Assembly (NCBI RefSeq): GCF_021172165.1
Contig: NZ_CP089096.1
Location: 1,984,001 to 2,048,000 of the forward strand
DNA length: 64,000 nt
Reading direction: 5' to 3'
Origin: Flavobacterium channae
GTDB lineage: Bacteria > Bacteroidota > Bacteroidia > Flavobacteriales > Flavobacteriaceae
Notes under the pieces: generated by a model
Told to the model about the DNA's origin: nothing
The model's input: only the letters and a program-made list of their open reading frames with translations
The model's database searches: none
Program-made: the position numbers and the translations under genes
Part shown: piece by piece, positions 34,171-42,411 of the stretch
Layout: each line of letters opens with the position of its first letter
Position numbering within the stretch: the first letter of the stretch is position 1

Positions 34171-34917
34171 ATGGGAAAATTAAAAGGGATTATACAGTTA
34201 ACTGGAAAATTTGATGGTTTATCATTTTATGAGATGAATGGTAAAATTGTGATACGGAAAACGGGTGGTTTTGATGGCGAGAAAATTAAGAATAATGCTA
34301 ATTATACTCGTGTTAGAGAAAACAGTTCTGAATTTGCGCATTGTGCTAAAGTGGGGAAATATTTTAGAAGCGCTTTTAGTTCTTGTTTGATGCCGCTACG
34401 TATACCTTATGTACACAACCATATTGTGAGTTTGTTTCAAGGGATTTTGAAATTAGATGGGATACAAAAAAGAGGAAATAGAACTGTTAGAAATGGAATG
34501 CTTACTACGGAAGGTAAAAAGGCGCTTTTGGCTTTTGAATTTGATAAAACTCAAAAGTTTAGTCGATACTTTCCTTTTAAAATGGAGGTTGATTTTACTG
34601 CCGGTAGTTTAAAGGTTTTAGATTTTTGCGCTTCTACTCTTAATGCCCCAAAGGGAGCTGACCAAGTACAATTACAATTACATGTTGCGAAATTAGATTT
34701 TGAACATTTTACAACACCAATAACTCAGACAAGTTCAATGACTTTAATTAACTTGAATGACGCCACTACATACGATTTAGTTTTATCCTATACCCCCACT
34801 CTACAGGATTCGAATATTCCTATAGCTGTATTGGAGGTAGTTTTTTTTCAAAAAGTAAACGGAAGTTTTGTACCACTTAAAGGCGGAGGAATGAAAATTG
34901 TGGGGATTGATAGCTAA
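34171..34917 (+). CDS. Conserved hypothetical protein (Flavobacteriia)
   Basis: A 248-residue protein of unknown function. It opens MGKLKGIIQLTGKFDGLSFY, then GKIVIRKTGGFDGEKIKN and YTRVRENSSEFAHCAKVGKYFRSAF, a block I recall from uncharacterised flavobacterial proteins. The remainder looks beta-rich, including MEVDFTAGSLKVLDF and TYDLVLSYTP. There is no signal peptide or membrane segment. The ATG at 34171 is chosen over a TTG six bases upstream. It starts just after the 11-bp repeats and lies upstream of a deletion scar. Confidence 0.65.
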   Translation: MGKLKGIIQLTGKFDGLSFYEMNGKIVIRKTGGFDGEKIKNNANYTRVRENSSEFAHCAKVGKYFRSAFSSCLMPLRIPYVHNHIVSLFQGILKLDGIQKRGNRTVRNGMLTTEGKKALLAFEFDKTQKFSRYFPFKMEVDFTAGSLKVLDFCASTLNAPKGADQVQLQLHVAKLDFEHFTTPITQTSSMTLINLNDATTYDLVLSYTPTLQDSNIPIAVLEVVFFQKVNGSFVPLKGGGMKIVGIDS

Positions 34918-34975
34918 TTCGTTCTACTAGTTGTAGCTTGAGAATTGAAAAAAACACCCCTTTAAAAGAAGGTTT

Positions 34976-35560
34976 TTAGGTTTTCGTTTTTGTTGTTTCT
35001 TTTTGGGTAAAAAGGAGCAGGAGATCTTGATGGCCTCCGAGTTTTTTCTTTAAACGTTGTTTTGCTTTTTTAACGGCATCTGTAGTGATTCCTAGCGATT
35101 GAGAAATTTCGATATTGCTAAATCCTAATTTTTGTAAAAAAATAATTCTCTTATTAGAGTCAGTAAGTTCTGGAAAATTGGTTATTAGGTTTTGAGAAAA
35201 ATCTGGGAATTCTTTTTCAAATTCGCGCTTAAATCTAATCCAATTGCTTTCGGTCATTAGATGGGATTCGAGAAGTGCATGGAGTTTTCCATTTTTCTTT
35301 TCTAAGCAAGAAGAGGAGGAAGTTTCAACGGTTTAAATTTCTTTCTTTAGTAGGTTTATTTGAACGTTTTTATTTTTAAGGTATTCCACTTGACTGCTAA
35401 GACTTTCATTTGAAGATTTGAATTTTTTTTCCATTTTTCGTTTCTGATCTTCCAGAGCGGTTACTTTTTGCTCATAAAGATCCTCACGCTTGTTATGTTT
35501 CTTTCTCTGAAAGAAATAGATAAGCATGGCCATCAGAACAGAAAAACGTGGCTGCAACAA
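34976..35560 (-). pseudogene. 5'-truncated helix-turn-helix regulator with an internal stop
   Basis: One minus-strand reading frame runs from about 35560 to 34976 and is broken once, by TAA at 35333-35335. Before the stop come the end of a membrane helix (FSVLMAMLIYFFQRKK) and a coiled coil (KVTALEDQKRKMEKKFKSS). After it, in the same frame, comes a sigma-4/LuxR-like helix-turn-helix: TDSNKRIIFLQKLGFSNIEI, then GITTDAVKKAKQRLKKKLG. Order and spacing match the C-terminal half of a TPR-membrane-HTH regulator like the intact one at 35959. The signal peptide and TPR half are missing. The apparent start at 35560 lies in foreign sequence beyond the junction. Confidence 0.7.
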
Positions 35561-35658
35561 ATACGGTTATTACCAATGTTACTATTTCTAAATCGGCTTA
35601 TATTGTAAAAGTGGTTTTAGAGAATGGAGCAGAAGTAAGTAAAAAGATAATTTACTAA
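35536..35658 (+). pseudogene. C-terminal remnant of a T9SS-secreted protein
   Basis: On the plus strand an open frame ending in TAA at 35656-35658 reads EQKNVAATNTVITNVTISKS, then AYIVKVVLENGAEVSKKIIY. This is the last part of a type A T9SS sorting domain (compare the intact tail at the end of the LamG gene). Nothing upstream in this frame belongs to the same protein: the sequence passes straight into the antisense regulator remnant near 35535. The gene body has been lost. Its terminator remains. Confidence 0.65.
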
Positions 35659-35675
35659 AAAGAAGATAATAAACA

Positions 35676-35704
35676 AAAAGCCCCGAAAATTCAGGGCTTT
35701 TTTT
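35676..35704 (+). terminator. Terminator of the lost T9SS gene
   Basis: Arms AAAAGCCC and GGGCTTTT around a CGAAAATTCA loop, followed by seven T, 17 bases after the remnant stop codon. Confidence 0.8.
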
Positions 35705-35766
35705 GTGGGAAATGATATAAGTTTTCCATTTCATTGTGTAGCTACAAATTTTTTAAAAATAAATTT

Positions 35767-35827
35767 TTGCAACAAGAACTGTTTCAAATCTTTAAAAAAA
35801 ATTATTTTGAAACAACTGTTGTTGCAA
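35767..35827. repeat. Imperfect long hairpin with GCAACA arms
   Basis: TTGCAACA (35767-35774) and TTGTTGCAA-type complement (35820-35827) form the outer stem; TGTTTCAAA (35780-35788) and TTTGAAACA (35806-35814) form the inner one. The apex is A/T only. It lies between the T9SS remnant and the 3' end of the regulator gene, and could act as a minus-strand terminator for the latter. The surrounding 35705-35958 holds no gene. Confidence 0.5.
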
Positions 35828-35958
35828 TTCTACAGAAAATATTTTTTTTGCAACATGGCTTGGTTGAATGAAATGTTTTGCTTTTTAGTCTAGTACTTTA
35901 GAAGCATTATTTGGATGATTTATCTTCCTTAAACATCTTATACGACTAACTCGCACTC

Positions 35959-37185
35959 TTATAAATCAAAACGATTTTCGATTTTTAGGGTGGTATAAAT
36001 GTTTTTCAGATGGTATTTTACCGTGTTTTCCGAAATGAAAAGTAGAACAGCAATTTCTTTATTGGTTTTTCCTTGTTTTACTAATTCTATAATTTCCAAT
36101 TGCCTTTCGGAAAGATTGTATTTTTTTAAATTTTCATTAGCGTTTTCTTTTTCGAGAATCTCTTGAGAAAGTTTTTCCAGTTCCTTACGCATTCGCGTGT
36201 TGTCTCGTTCTATGAGCATGCGCTTTTGTTTGTTTGCTCTGAACAGTAGAAATAAAACAACAATTAAAGCCAGTAGAACAACCGAAATAGTCAATAAAAA
36301 AAGGCGTATGTTTTTCTCGTTGCGAAGCTCCAAATTCCGCCTTTTATTGATGAGCTCTTTCTCCAGAAGATTTAGTTTACCGCTTTCAAATGGGGCATTG
36401 TATTTCCCTGAAATTTCATTAGCTTCGAGTTCCAAATGGTACGCTTTTTTATAGTCGCCCTGAGCTACATAAAAATGACTTAAATCGTACATAAGCCGAA
36501 TTTTGTAAACCGGTATTTTATATTTTTCAACATAGTACATTCCCTGTTCAAAAGCGGTTTTAGCCATGTTTTCATCGTGGGTGTGCCCGGCCAAATTGAT
36601 AATTTTGCAGTACACGCCCGGTAAATGCTCCGGATTTTCCTTTTTTAGGAGGGCAATTCCCTCGTCTAGAGTCTTTTTTGCACCAGCATAATCTTTATCT
36701 TTTTGTTGTAAAACTGATTTAACGTTCAGGTAAAAGGCTCTTGTGGTAGCGTCAATCAGTACTAAATTGTTAGGGTCTATCTGGTTAAATAATCTTTGAG
36801 TTTCTTCAATTTTCTGCAAATCAAATTGAATAAACATTTTTTCAATCTGTATTTGAGTTGTTACAATCTTCTTTTTATCGGTTTTGACGCCTTCCTTTAA
36901 GGCCAAATCCAGATTGGTTAGAACTTCCGGATAGTTGAAAAGCCGTTTGTAGGTGAGCGCTTTATTCAGATAGGCGTAATACTTGTCTAAAGAGGTGCTG
37001 GAATTATCTGCAATAATTTCTTCTAATGTAACGATAGACTCATCATATTTTGCCTGATTATTGAGTTCCATAATCTCGCGACTTAGCTTTTTTGAATCAA
37101 CAGCTTGTGCAAAAAGAAGCGAAGGAAGACACAGTATCCAGTACAAAAGAGTTTTTTTAAAGTTTAAGCGTATTGAATCTTTCAA
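35959..37185 (-). CDS. TPR-containing membrane regulator with LuxR-type HTH
   Basis: A 408-residue one-component regulator. A signal peptide (WILCLPSLLFAQ, residues about 16-27) is followed by TPR-like helices to about 280 in the periplasm, one membrane helix (LFLLTISVVLLALIVVLFLL, about 290-312), a coiled coil, and a C-terminal LuxR-type helix-turn-helix: LSERQLEIIELVKQGKTNKE, then SENTVKYHLKNIYTTLK. This design is common in Flavobacteriia; signal inputs are unknown. The start appears to be TTG. Two copies of AACTACCCG upstream (about 37244-37260) may be an autoregulatory site. It is divergent from the fibre gene, so a regulatory link is plausible. Confidence 0.85.
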   Translation of the reverse strand: MKDSIRLNFKKTLLYWILCLPSLLFAQAVDSKKLSREIMELNNQAKYDESIVTLEEIIADNSSTSLDKYYAYLNKALTYKRLFNYPEVLTNLDLALKEGVKTDKKKIVTTQIQIEKMFIQFDLQKIEETQRLFNQIDPNNLVLIDATTRAFYLNVKSVLQQKDKDYAGAKKTLDEGIALLKKENPEHLPGVYCKIINLAGHTHDENMAKTAFEQGMYYVEKYKIPVYKIRLMYDLSHFYVAQGDYKKAYHLELEANEISGKYNAPFESGKLNLLEKELINKRRNLELRNEKNIRLFLLTISVVLLALIVVLFLLFRANKQKRMLIERDNTRMRKELEKLSQEILEKENANENLKKYNLSERQLEIIELVKQGKTNKEIAVLLFISENTVKYHLKNIYTTLKIENRFDL

Positions 37186-37469
37186 TTTGTAACTGTTTGA
37201 TTTTTAATGATATTAATGACCATACTAAAGAGTAGTCTATAAAACTACCCGTTAACTACCCGCACAAAAATAGGAAAAATAGGATTCAGTTATTTTTTTT
37301 GTGGGAGTTATTTCTACATAATTGATCAGTTGGTAGAATATATTGACCAATTTTTTTTAAAGGCAAAAAGTAACGTGCTTTTATAAAGTAGGGATATGTT
37401 ATAAAGCAAACCAGTATAAAATTGTCCGAACGATAAATTAAGAAAAAAAAGAATAGTAGTATGTTTTGA
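37186..37469. other. Divergent intergenic region
   Basis: About 280 bases between the regulator and the motif upstream of the fibre gene. It holds a tandem AACTACCCG (ACTACCCGTTAACTACCCGC) close to the regulator start and a small GTAGTCTATAAAACTAC hairpin next to it. No gene is visible. Confidence 0.5.
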
Positions 37470-37489
37470 TTTGTCCCCTTTTTGCCCCC
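37470..37489 (+). promoter_or_regulatory. GC-rich TTTGTCCCC motif, copy 1
   Basis: TTTGTCCCCTTTTTGCCCCC stands out in AT-rich sequence and ends 97 bases before the fibre gene start. A near-identical copy lies at 41806-41827 upstream of a 32-codon ORF at similar distance. Likely a binding site or promoter part; the factor is unknown. Confidence 0.55.
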
Positions 37490-37585
37490 ATAAAAGTGTC
37501 GACTTTAAAAGCAATTACAAATTTGGTGAAAGCTTAAATTATTCACCTACAAAATAAATTAGGACCAACTCTTAAACAACATAAA

Positions 37586-40366
37586 GTGAAGAAAAAATTA
37601 TTTTTAGCAGCCAGTGTTTTATTTGGAACAACAGTTTTTGCACAAGTGGGAATTAACACCACCGCCCCGAATGCGCAATTAGACATTCGCGCCACCAGTG
37701 CCACTGCCCCATCAAATACGGATGGATTATTAATCCCCAAAATCGATGTTTTCCCGGCCACCAACCCAACCGCTGCCCAACAAGGGATGTTGTTGTACCT
37801 AACCACCACTTCAGGAAGCAACGCACCGGGGTTTTATTATTGGGACAATCCTACTGCCACCTGGATTGGTTTAGGAAAAGATGTAAAAGCGTGGCAATTG
37901 AACGGTAACACCGTAAACGCCACCACGGATTTCATGGGTTCGACCAACAATGCGGATGTGATTTTTAAACGCAATAACATTCGTGCGGGACGCTTAGGAG
38001 ACACCAATACTTCGTTTGGTAAAAGCGCATTGAATCCCGCTACAACGGGCGCTATTAATACTGCAATTGGTCATCAAAGCTTGTTAAGCAATACGTCGGG
38101 AAATTATAATGTAGCTGTAGGGAACGATGCATTGAAAGCGAACTTAACAGGAAGTGATAATCTCGCTTTGGGTTCGGGAGCATTATTCAGTAATACGCTC
38201 GGAAATGGCAATACTGCCTTTGGGAATGATGCATTATTTAGTAATCTTGCAGCATATGATAATATAGGTATTGGAAGAAGAGCTTTATTTTCCAACACAA
38301 ATGGAAGCAGAAATTTGGCAGTGGGTTTCGAAGCTTTGCGCAATCACATTAATGGTTCAAACAATGCTGGCTTTGGTAACAATACCGCTATAGGGAATTC
38401 CTTAACGAACGCTACAGCCATAGGGGCCAATGCCTCTGCAACGACTTCCAATAGTCTGGTTTTAGGTAGTATTAATGGTGACAACGGCGCAACGGCAAGT
38501 ACGAATGTAGGTATTGGCACCACAGCACCTAATGCGATTTTAGAGGTAAAAGCTGTTAACCCTGCCGCTCCTGCCAACACAGAGGGTTTGTTAATACCGA
38601 GAGTAAGTGTTTTTCCAGCCACCAACCCAACGGCTGCTCAGCACGGTATGCAAGTTTTTTTAACCACAGCCGTGGGTACCCAGCAGCCCGGTTTTTATTA
38701 TTGGGATGATCCTACCACCAGTTGGGTAGGTATCGGCGGTAGTGCCTCAGGCAACAATTGGGCGTTAGCGGGCAATACCGTAAATGCTACCACCGATTTC
38801 ATGGGCTCGACCAACGATGCCGATGTGATTTTTAAACGGAATAATGTGAGAGCCGGACGTATCGGTATAGAAAATACTTCCTTTGGGGTTGATGCTTTGA
38901 ATCCTGCTTCCACAGGTTCTCGAAACACTGCTACTGGAGTTGCTTCATTGTCATCAAATACCACAGGTACTGATAACACAGCTTCTGGGTATCTTTCATT
39001 GTCTTCTAACACCACAGGTTCTCAAAACACCGGTATCGGGTACAACACCCAAACGGGGAGTGCTACGAACGTGTTAACGAACACCACCGCAATAGGGGCC
39101 AACGCCTCAGCAACCACCTCCAACAGTTTGGTTTTGGGAAGTATCAATGGCGTAAATGGAGCAACAGCTTCCGCCAATGTAGGTATCGGCACGACAGCAC
39201 CCAATGCTGCTTTAGAGGTAAAAGCTGTTAACCCTGCGGCTCCTACGAACACTGAGGGCTTATTGATTCCGAGAGTAAGTGCATTCCCAGCTACCAACCC
39301 TACGGTAGCCCAACACGGTATGCAGGTTTTTTTAACGACAGCGGTGGGTGCAAATCAACCTGGTTTCTATTATTGGAACAACCCTACCACGAGTTGGATA
39401 AGCATAGGTGGCAGTACCACAGGAAATAACTGGGCTTTGGCAGGCAACACCGTAAATGCTACTACTGATTTTATGGGTTCCACCAATAATGCCGATGTAA
39501 TCTTTAAGCGCAATAATGTAAGGGCTGGAAGTTTGGGATTTTATAATGTTTCGCTTGGTGTTGATGCATTGGTTTCAAATGTTGCAGGTAATGGGGTTGC
39601 GGCTTTCGGTTATTATAGTCTGAGATCAAGTACTGGAAGTTATAATACTGCTATTGGAGCAGGAAGTTCGATGTACAATACTACAGGTGTTCGTAATACC
39701 GCTTTAGGTAATGCAGCACTTCGAGAAAATGCTACTGGTTCAGAGAATACTGCTGTTGGAGCAGCTGCTTTTCAAAATGTAACAGCTTATTCGAACTCAA
39801 CCGCTCTTGGATATTCAACTGTAATTTTAGCAAGCAATCAAGTACGCTTAGGTAACTATGCCGTAACCAGCATTGGCGGACAAGTGAGTTGGACAACCTT
39901 ATCCGATGCCCGCTTTAAAATCGAGAATACCAAAAAAGTACCGGGAATCGACTTTATCAAGAAACTGCGTCCGGTAACGTATTACGTGAACCACGAGGCG
40001 ATGAATGCGTATTTAAATGCAGGTCGTGGGAAAGAAAGCGGGGATAGTGTTGCCAACGTGGCTATAGCAAGTGGCGATGCGTATAAACCAACCTATACCA
40101 AAACGCTGGAATCCGGTTTCATGGCACAGGAAGTAGAACAAGCCTCCAAAGAATTGGGTTATGAGTTTAACGGAGTAGATGCGCCTAAAAACGAAAAAGA
40201 TTATTACGGTTTGCGTTACAGTCAGTTTGTGGTACCGTTGGTTAAAGCGGTACAGGAGCTCAATGAAAAGTTAGAGCAAAAACAAGCCGAAAACGATCAA
40301 CTGAAAGCGATGTTGCTGGAACTGGAAAAACGTATCGCTAAACTTGAAAAAAATGCTTCTAATTAA
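37586..40366 (+). CDS. Secreted modular fibre protein with C-terminal S74 chaperone domain
   Basis: A 926-residue surface fibre candidate. It starts at GTG with a signal peptide (KKKLFLAASVLFGTTVFAQ). Three long modules follow, each beginning VGIxTTAPNAxLxxxA and containing GFYYWxxPTxxW and NTVNATTDFMGSTNxADVIF. Between them are YadA-like head repeats of the type NTAIGHQSL, NVAVGNDAL, NTAFGNDAL, which form left-handed rolls in trimeric adhesins. The C-terminus holds an endosialidase-type intramolecular chaperone (S74): TTLSDARFKIENTKKVPGID, then GFMAQEVEQ and YGLRYSQFVVPLVKAVQ. A coiled coil closes it. In known members the chaperone drives trimerisation and cuts itself off at the Ser of SDARF. 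Base composition is clearly richer in GC than the neighbours. No T9SS tail is present. Confidence 0.85.
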   Translation: MKKKLFLAASVLFGTTVFAQVGINTTAPNAQLDIRATSATAPSNTDGLLIPKIDVFPATNPTAAQQGMLLYLTTTSGSNAPGFYYWDNPTATWIGLGKDVKAWQLNGNTVNATTDFMGSTNNADVIFKRNNIRAGRLGDTNTSFGKSALNPATTGAINTAIGHQSLLSNTSGNYNVAVGNDALKANLTGSDNLALGSGALFSNTLGNGNTAFGNDALFSNLAAYDNIGIGRRALFSNTNGSRNLAVGFEALRNHINGSNNAGFGNNTAIGNSLTNATAIGANASATTSNSLVLGSINGDNGATASTNVGIGTTAPNAILEVKAVNPAAPANTEGLLIPRVSVFPATNPTAAQHGMQVFLTTAVGTQQPGFYYWDDPTTSWVGIGGSASGNNWALAGNTVNATTDFMGSTNDADVIFKRNNVRAGRIGIENTSFGVDALNPASTGSRNTATGVASLSSNTTGTDNTASGYLSLSSNTTGSQNTGIGYNTQTGSATNVLTNTTAIGANASATTSNSLVLGSINGVNGATASANVGIGTTAPNAALEVKAVNPAAPTNTEGLLIPRVSAFPATNPTVAQHGMQVFLTTAVGANQPGFYYWNNPTTSWISIGGSTTGNNWALAGNTVNATTDFMGSTNNADVIFKRNNVRAGSLGFYNVSLGVDALVSNVAGNGVAAFGYYSLRSSTGSYNTAIGAGSSMYNTTGVRNTALGNAALRENATGSENTAVGAAAFQNVTAYSNSTALGYSTVILASNQVRLGNYAVTSIGGQVSWTTLSDARFKIENTKKVPGIDFIKKLRPVTYYVNHEAMNAYLNAGRGKESGDSVANVAIASGDAYKPTYTKTLESGFMAQEVEQASKELGYEFNGVDAPKNEKDYYGLRYSQFVVPLVKAVQELNEKLEQKQAENDQLKAMLLELEKRIAKLEKNASN
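37646..39538 (+). repeat. Three long in-frame repeats in the fibre gene
   Basis: Modules at 37646-37999, 38507-38874 and 39179-39538 are near copies; copies two and three are closest. Their starts are 861 and 672 bases apart, both multiples of three. Recombination between copies would therefore add or remove a module without breaking the frame. Confidence 0.8.
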
Positions 40367-40382
40367 ATAATTAAATTTTATC

Positions 40383-41456
40383 ATGTTAAAAAAGTACCTT
40401 TTTGTGTTGCCTTTTACTTTGGCAGGATTAGTATCGAATGCTCAGACTATTTTGGAAAATAAAACTGTCAATGCTGTGCCGGCAACGCATTTGGATTTTG
40501 ACGGTATTAACGATTATGTGAACTGTGGTAACGCTCCTGCGGTGCAAATTTCAGGAAATGCCATCACATTAGAAGCCAGAGTTAAGTTCAAATCTTTTGC
40601 AGGTTCTTTTAATGACGGAAGTATTATTAATAAAGAACAAAATAGTCCTGATTATGGTTACATGTTGCGTGCCGGATCGTCTGGTATTGTGAATTTTAAT
40701 TTAGGTAATGGTTGATGGAATGAATTGTCTTCCCCTAGCTATGCGGTAACTATAGGAGTGTGGCATCATATTGCGGCAACTTATGATGGGACGACCATGA
40801 AAATTTATGTAGATGGGGTGTTAGTAGCTTCTCAAGTAAGTGCCAATATTTATTTTAGTAGTACAAACCAAAATCTAATGATTGGCTCTTGGAGTAATAT
40901 TGGTAGGTATTTAAATGCAGCGGTAGACGAAGTGCGTGTTTGGAATGTGTCTCGTACAGCAGCAGAAATACAGCATTATATGAATTGTGAATTAAGTAAT
41001 CCGACTTCTCAAACCGGTTTGGTTGCTTATTACCAATTTAACCAAGGCATTGATAGTGCGGATAACACAGCTCTGACTACTTTAGCGGATAGTTCTTCAA
41101 CGGCATACACTGCAACGTTAACTAATTTTGCCTTGAACGGAACAGTGTCGAACTGGTTGTCTGGCTCAAGTGTGGTAACTGGCAGTACTTGTTCCATTTT
41201 AAGTTCGAATGATTTTGCATTCAATTTTGAGAATGTAAAAGTATATCCTAATCCTTCATCTGGTATTTTTCAACTACAAATTCAAGAAGAAGTACAGCTA
41301 GAAGTATATGATTTAATGGGGAAAATGGTTTTACAAAAAAACGTACAAGCTGGTGCCGCTTTTTTTGATCTTTCACAATATGCTTCTGGAGTATATATAT
41401 TGAAGGCTACGAATGTTTTTGGAGATACAATTGTTTCAAAAATAGTGAAAGAATAA
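40383..41456 (+). pseudogene. LamG-domain T9SS protein interrupted by one TGA
   Basis: A single frame of 357 codons broken once by TGA at 40713-40715 (NLGNG-stop-WNELSS). Before the stop are a signal peptide (MLKKYLFVLPFTLAGLVSNA) and the first half of a concanavalin/LamG fold (LDFDGINDYVNCGNAPAVQI). After it the fold continues (GVWHHIAATYDGTTMKIYVD, DEVRVWNVSRTAAEIQ) and ends in a type A T9SS sorting domain (VKVYPNPSSGIFQLQ, LEVYDLMGKMVLQKNV). It lies 16 bases after the fibre gene and was probably cotranscribed with it. The rest of the frame is clean, so the mutation is recent or an assembly error. Intact, it would be a carbohydrate- or protein-binding surface protein. Confidence 0.8.
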
Positions 41457-41605
41457 TTCAATAAACTATTTTAAAATTAGAATTTGAATGTGTTTTTTAA
41501 ATAGAATGATTTATCCGTTGTCATTGACGATGAGTAAACTTCTCATAAGTATTACTTTAATTAAGTAATCTTATTACCGTTTTTTTTAGTTTTTCTTTGT
41601 GACAT

Positions 41606-41656
41606 CGTAAAGGCAGTTACAATTATACTGCTTTTACGCTTGCCTTTTCTTTTTTG
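41606..41656 (+). terminator. Terminator-like hairpin after the LamG gene
   Basis: CGTAAAGGCAGT and ACTGCTTTTACG pair over 12 bp (one G-T) around TACAATTAT. A T-rich tail (CTTGCCTTTTCTTTTTTG) follows. Confidence 0.6.
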
Positions 41657-41805
41657 TTTTATTGTTCTTCTAATTGTGTTGACTATGAAGTTTTAAAATC
41701 TATTCTTTTCTAAGGATTGATCTTTTAGATGACGCTAGTTTTTTTTTATAACTAGAAAGATTCACCTTACTCCAATAATCAACTAGTAATCAATATGTTG
41801 TTTTT

Positions 41806-41827
41806 TTTGTCCCCTATTTGTCCCCCC
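41806..41827 (+). promoter_or_regulatory. GC-rich TTTGTCCCC motif, copy 2
   Basis: TTTGTCCCCTATTTGTCCCCCC matches the motif upstream of the fibre gene (37470-37489), including an upstream TATGTT. It ends 105 bases before the ATG of the 32-codon ORF. Confidence 0.55.
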
Positions 41828-41932
41828 TTTGTTTTTCGTTTTTTTAGTTAAAAAAGTAATTTTGACTTTCTTCAATTATTGTTTTAACAAAAGCCAATGT
41901 TGTGTTATTTAGATTAAAAACTTAGATTTAAT

Positions 41933-42031
41933 ATGGAAAATAAAATAAAATATAGTTTTGCGGTGGTAATGCTTATGGCTTTTGCCTTGGTTGGTATTGT
42001 ATTAAACGTATATGCCTTACTATTCACATAG
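41933..42031 (+). CDS. Candidate 32-residue membrane peptide
   Basis: A short ORF reading MENKIKYSFAVVMLMAFALV, then GIVLNVYALLFT, stop TAG. It is a charged N-terminus followed by one hydrophobic helix long enough to span the membrane. It is preceded at about 105 bases by the same GC-rich motif found upstream of the fibre gene. It is too short for homology by eye, and no ribosome-binding site is evident (these are weak in Bacteroidota). The hydrophobic-helix composition and the shared motif are the only support. Confidence 0.4.
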   Translation: MENKIKYSFAVVMLMAFALVGIVLNVYALLFT

Positions 42032-42285
42032 TGATTGAAATTTGAATACGATGATAGGCAGTAAATACTTAATGTAATTTCTATAAACCTTCTATATTAT
42101 CTATTATCATATTTGATAATTAAGACATTAAGTTCTGTTTTTGAGTTAATTTTACATCAAAATACATTATACCACATCAAATACCCTCTTTAAACTTTGA
42201 ATAAATAACGAAATACTTTCTAAGCAAAAGTCCAATTTGTTTTGAGACGTAAATTTTGGATATCTATTTTGTATGTAATTGAAAT
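42032..42285. other. Intergenic stretch with no gene seen
   Basis: AT-rich sequence after the 32-codon ORF, without protein-like frames or strong repeats. The 41657-41805 stretch before the motif is equally empty. Together with the debris on the right it suggests decaying DNA. Confidence 0.45.
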
Positions 42286-42408
42286 TTATTTGAGATTAAA
42301 AATATTGAACGATAGTCCAGAATAATATCCAAAGTCGTATACATTTTTAGTAAAGCTGTTCACATTTTTTAAATTCGTATGATCACCCACTTGTAAACCA
42401 TTTGTCAT
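42286..42408 (-). pseudogene. Possible remnant of an outer-membrane barrel gene
   Basis: A minus-strand frame of 40 codons reads MTNGLQVGDHTNLKNVNSF, then VYDFGYYSGLSFNIFNLK, stop. The second part looks like the last strands of a beta-barrel protein. Stops lie directly upstream in frame, so no full gene exists. The call rests on residue pattern alone and could be chance. Confidence 0.3.
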
Positions 42409-42411
42409 TTA

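Noticed and set aside
37543..39297. Several minus-strand ORFs opposite the fibre gene
   Set aside because: They are shadows created by the GC-rich repeats of the fibre gene and repeat with its modules.
37586..40366. A phage tail fibre in a prophage
   Set aside because: It has a Sec signal peptide and no structural or lysis phage genes around it. The S74 chaperone domain also occurs on bacterial surface proteins.
40713..40715. Selenocysteine or programmed readthrough at TGA
   Set aside because: No SECIS-like hairpin was recognised, no selenoprotein machinery is in the window, and LamG proteins do not use selenocysteine.
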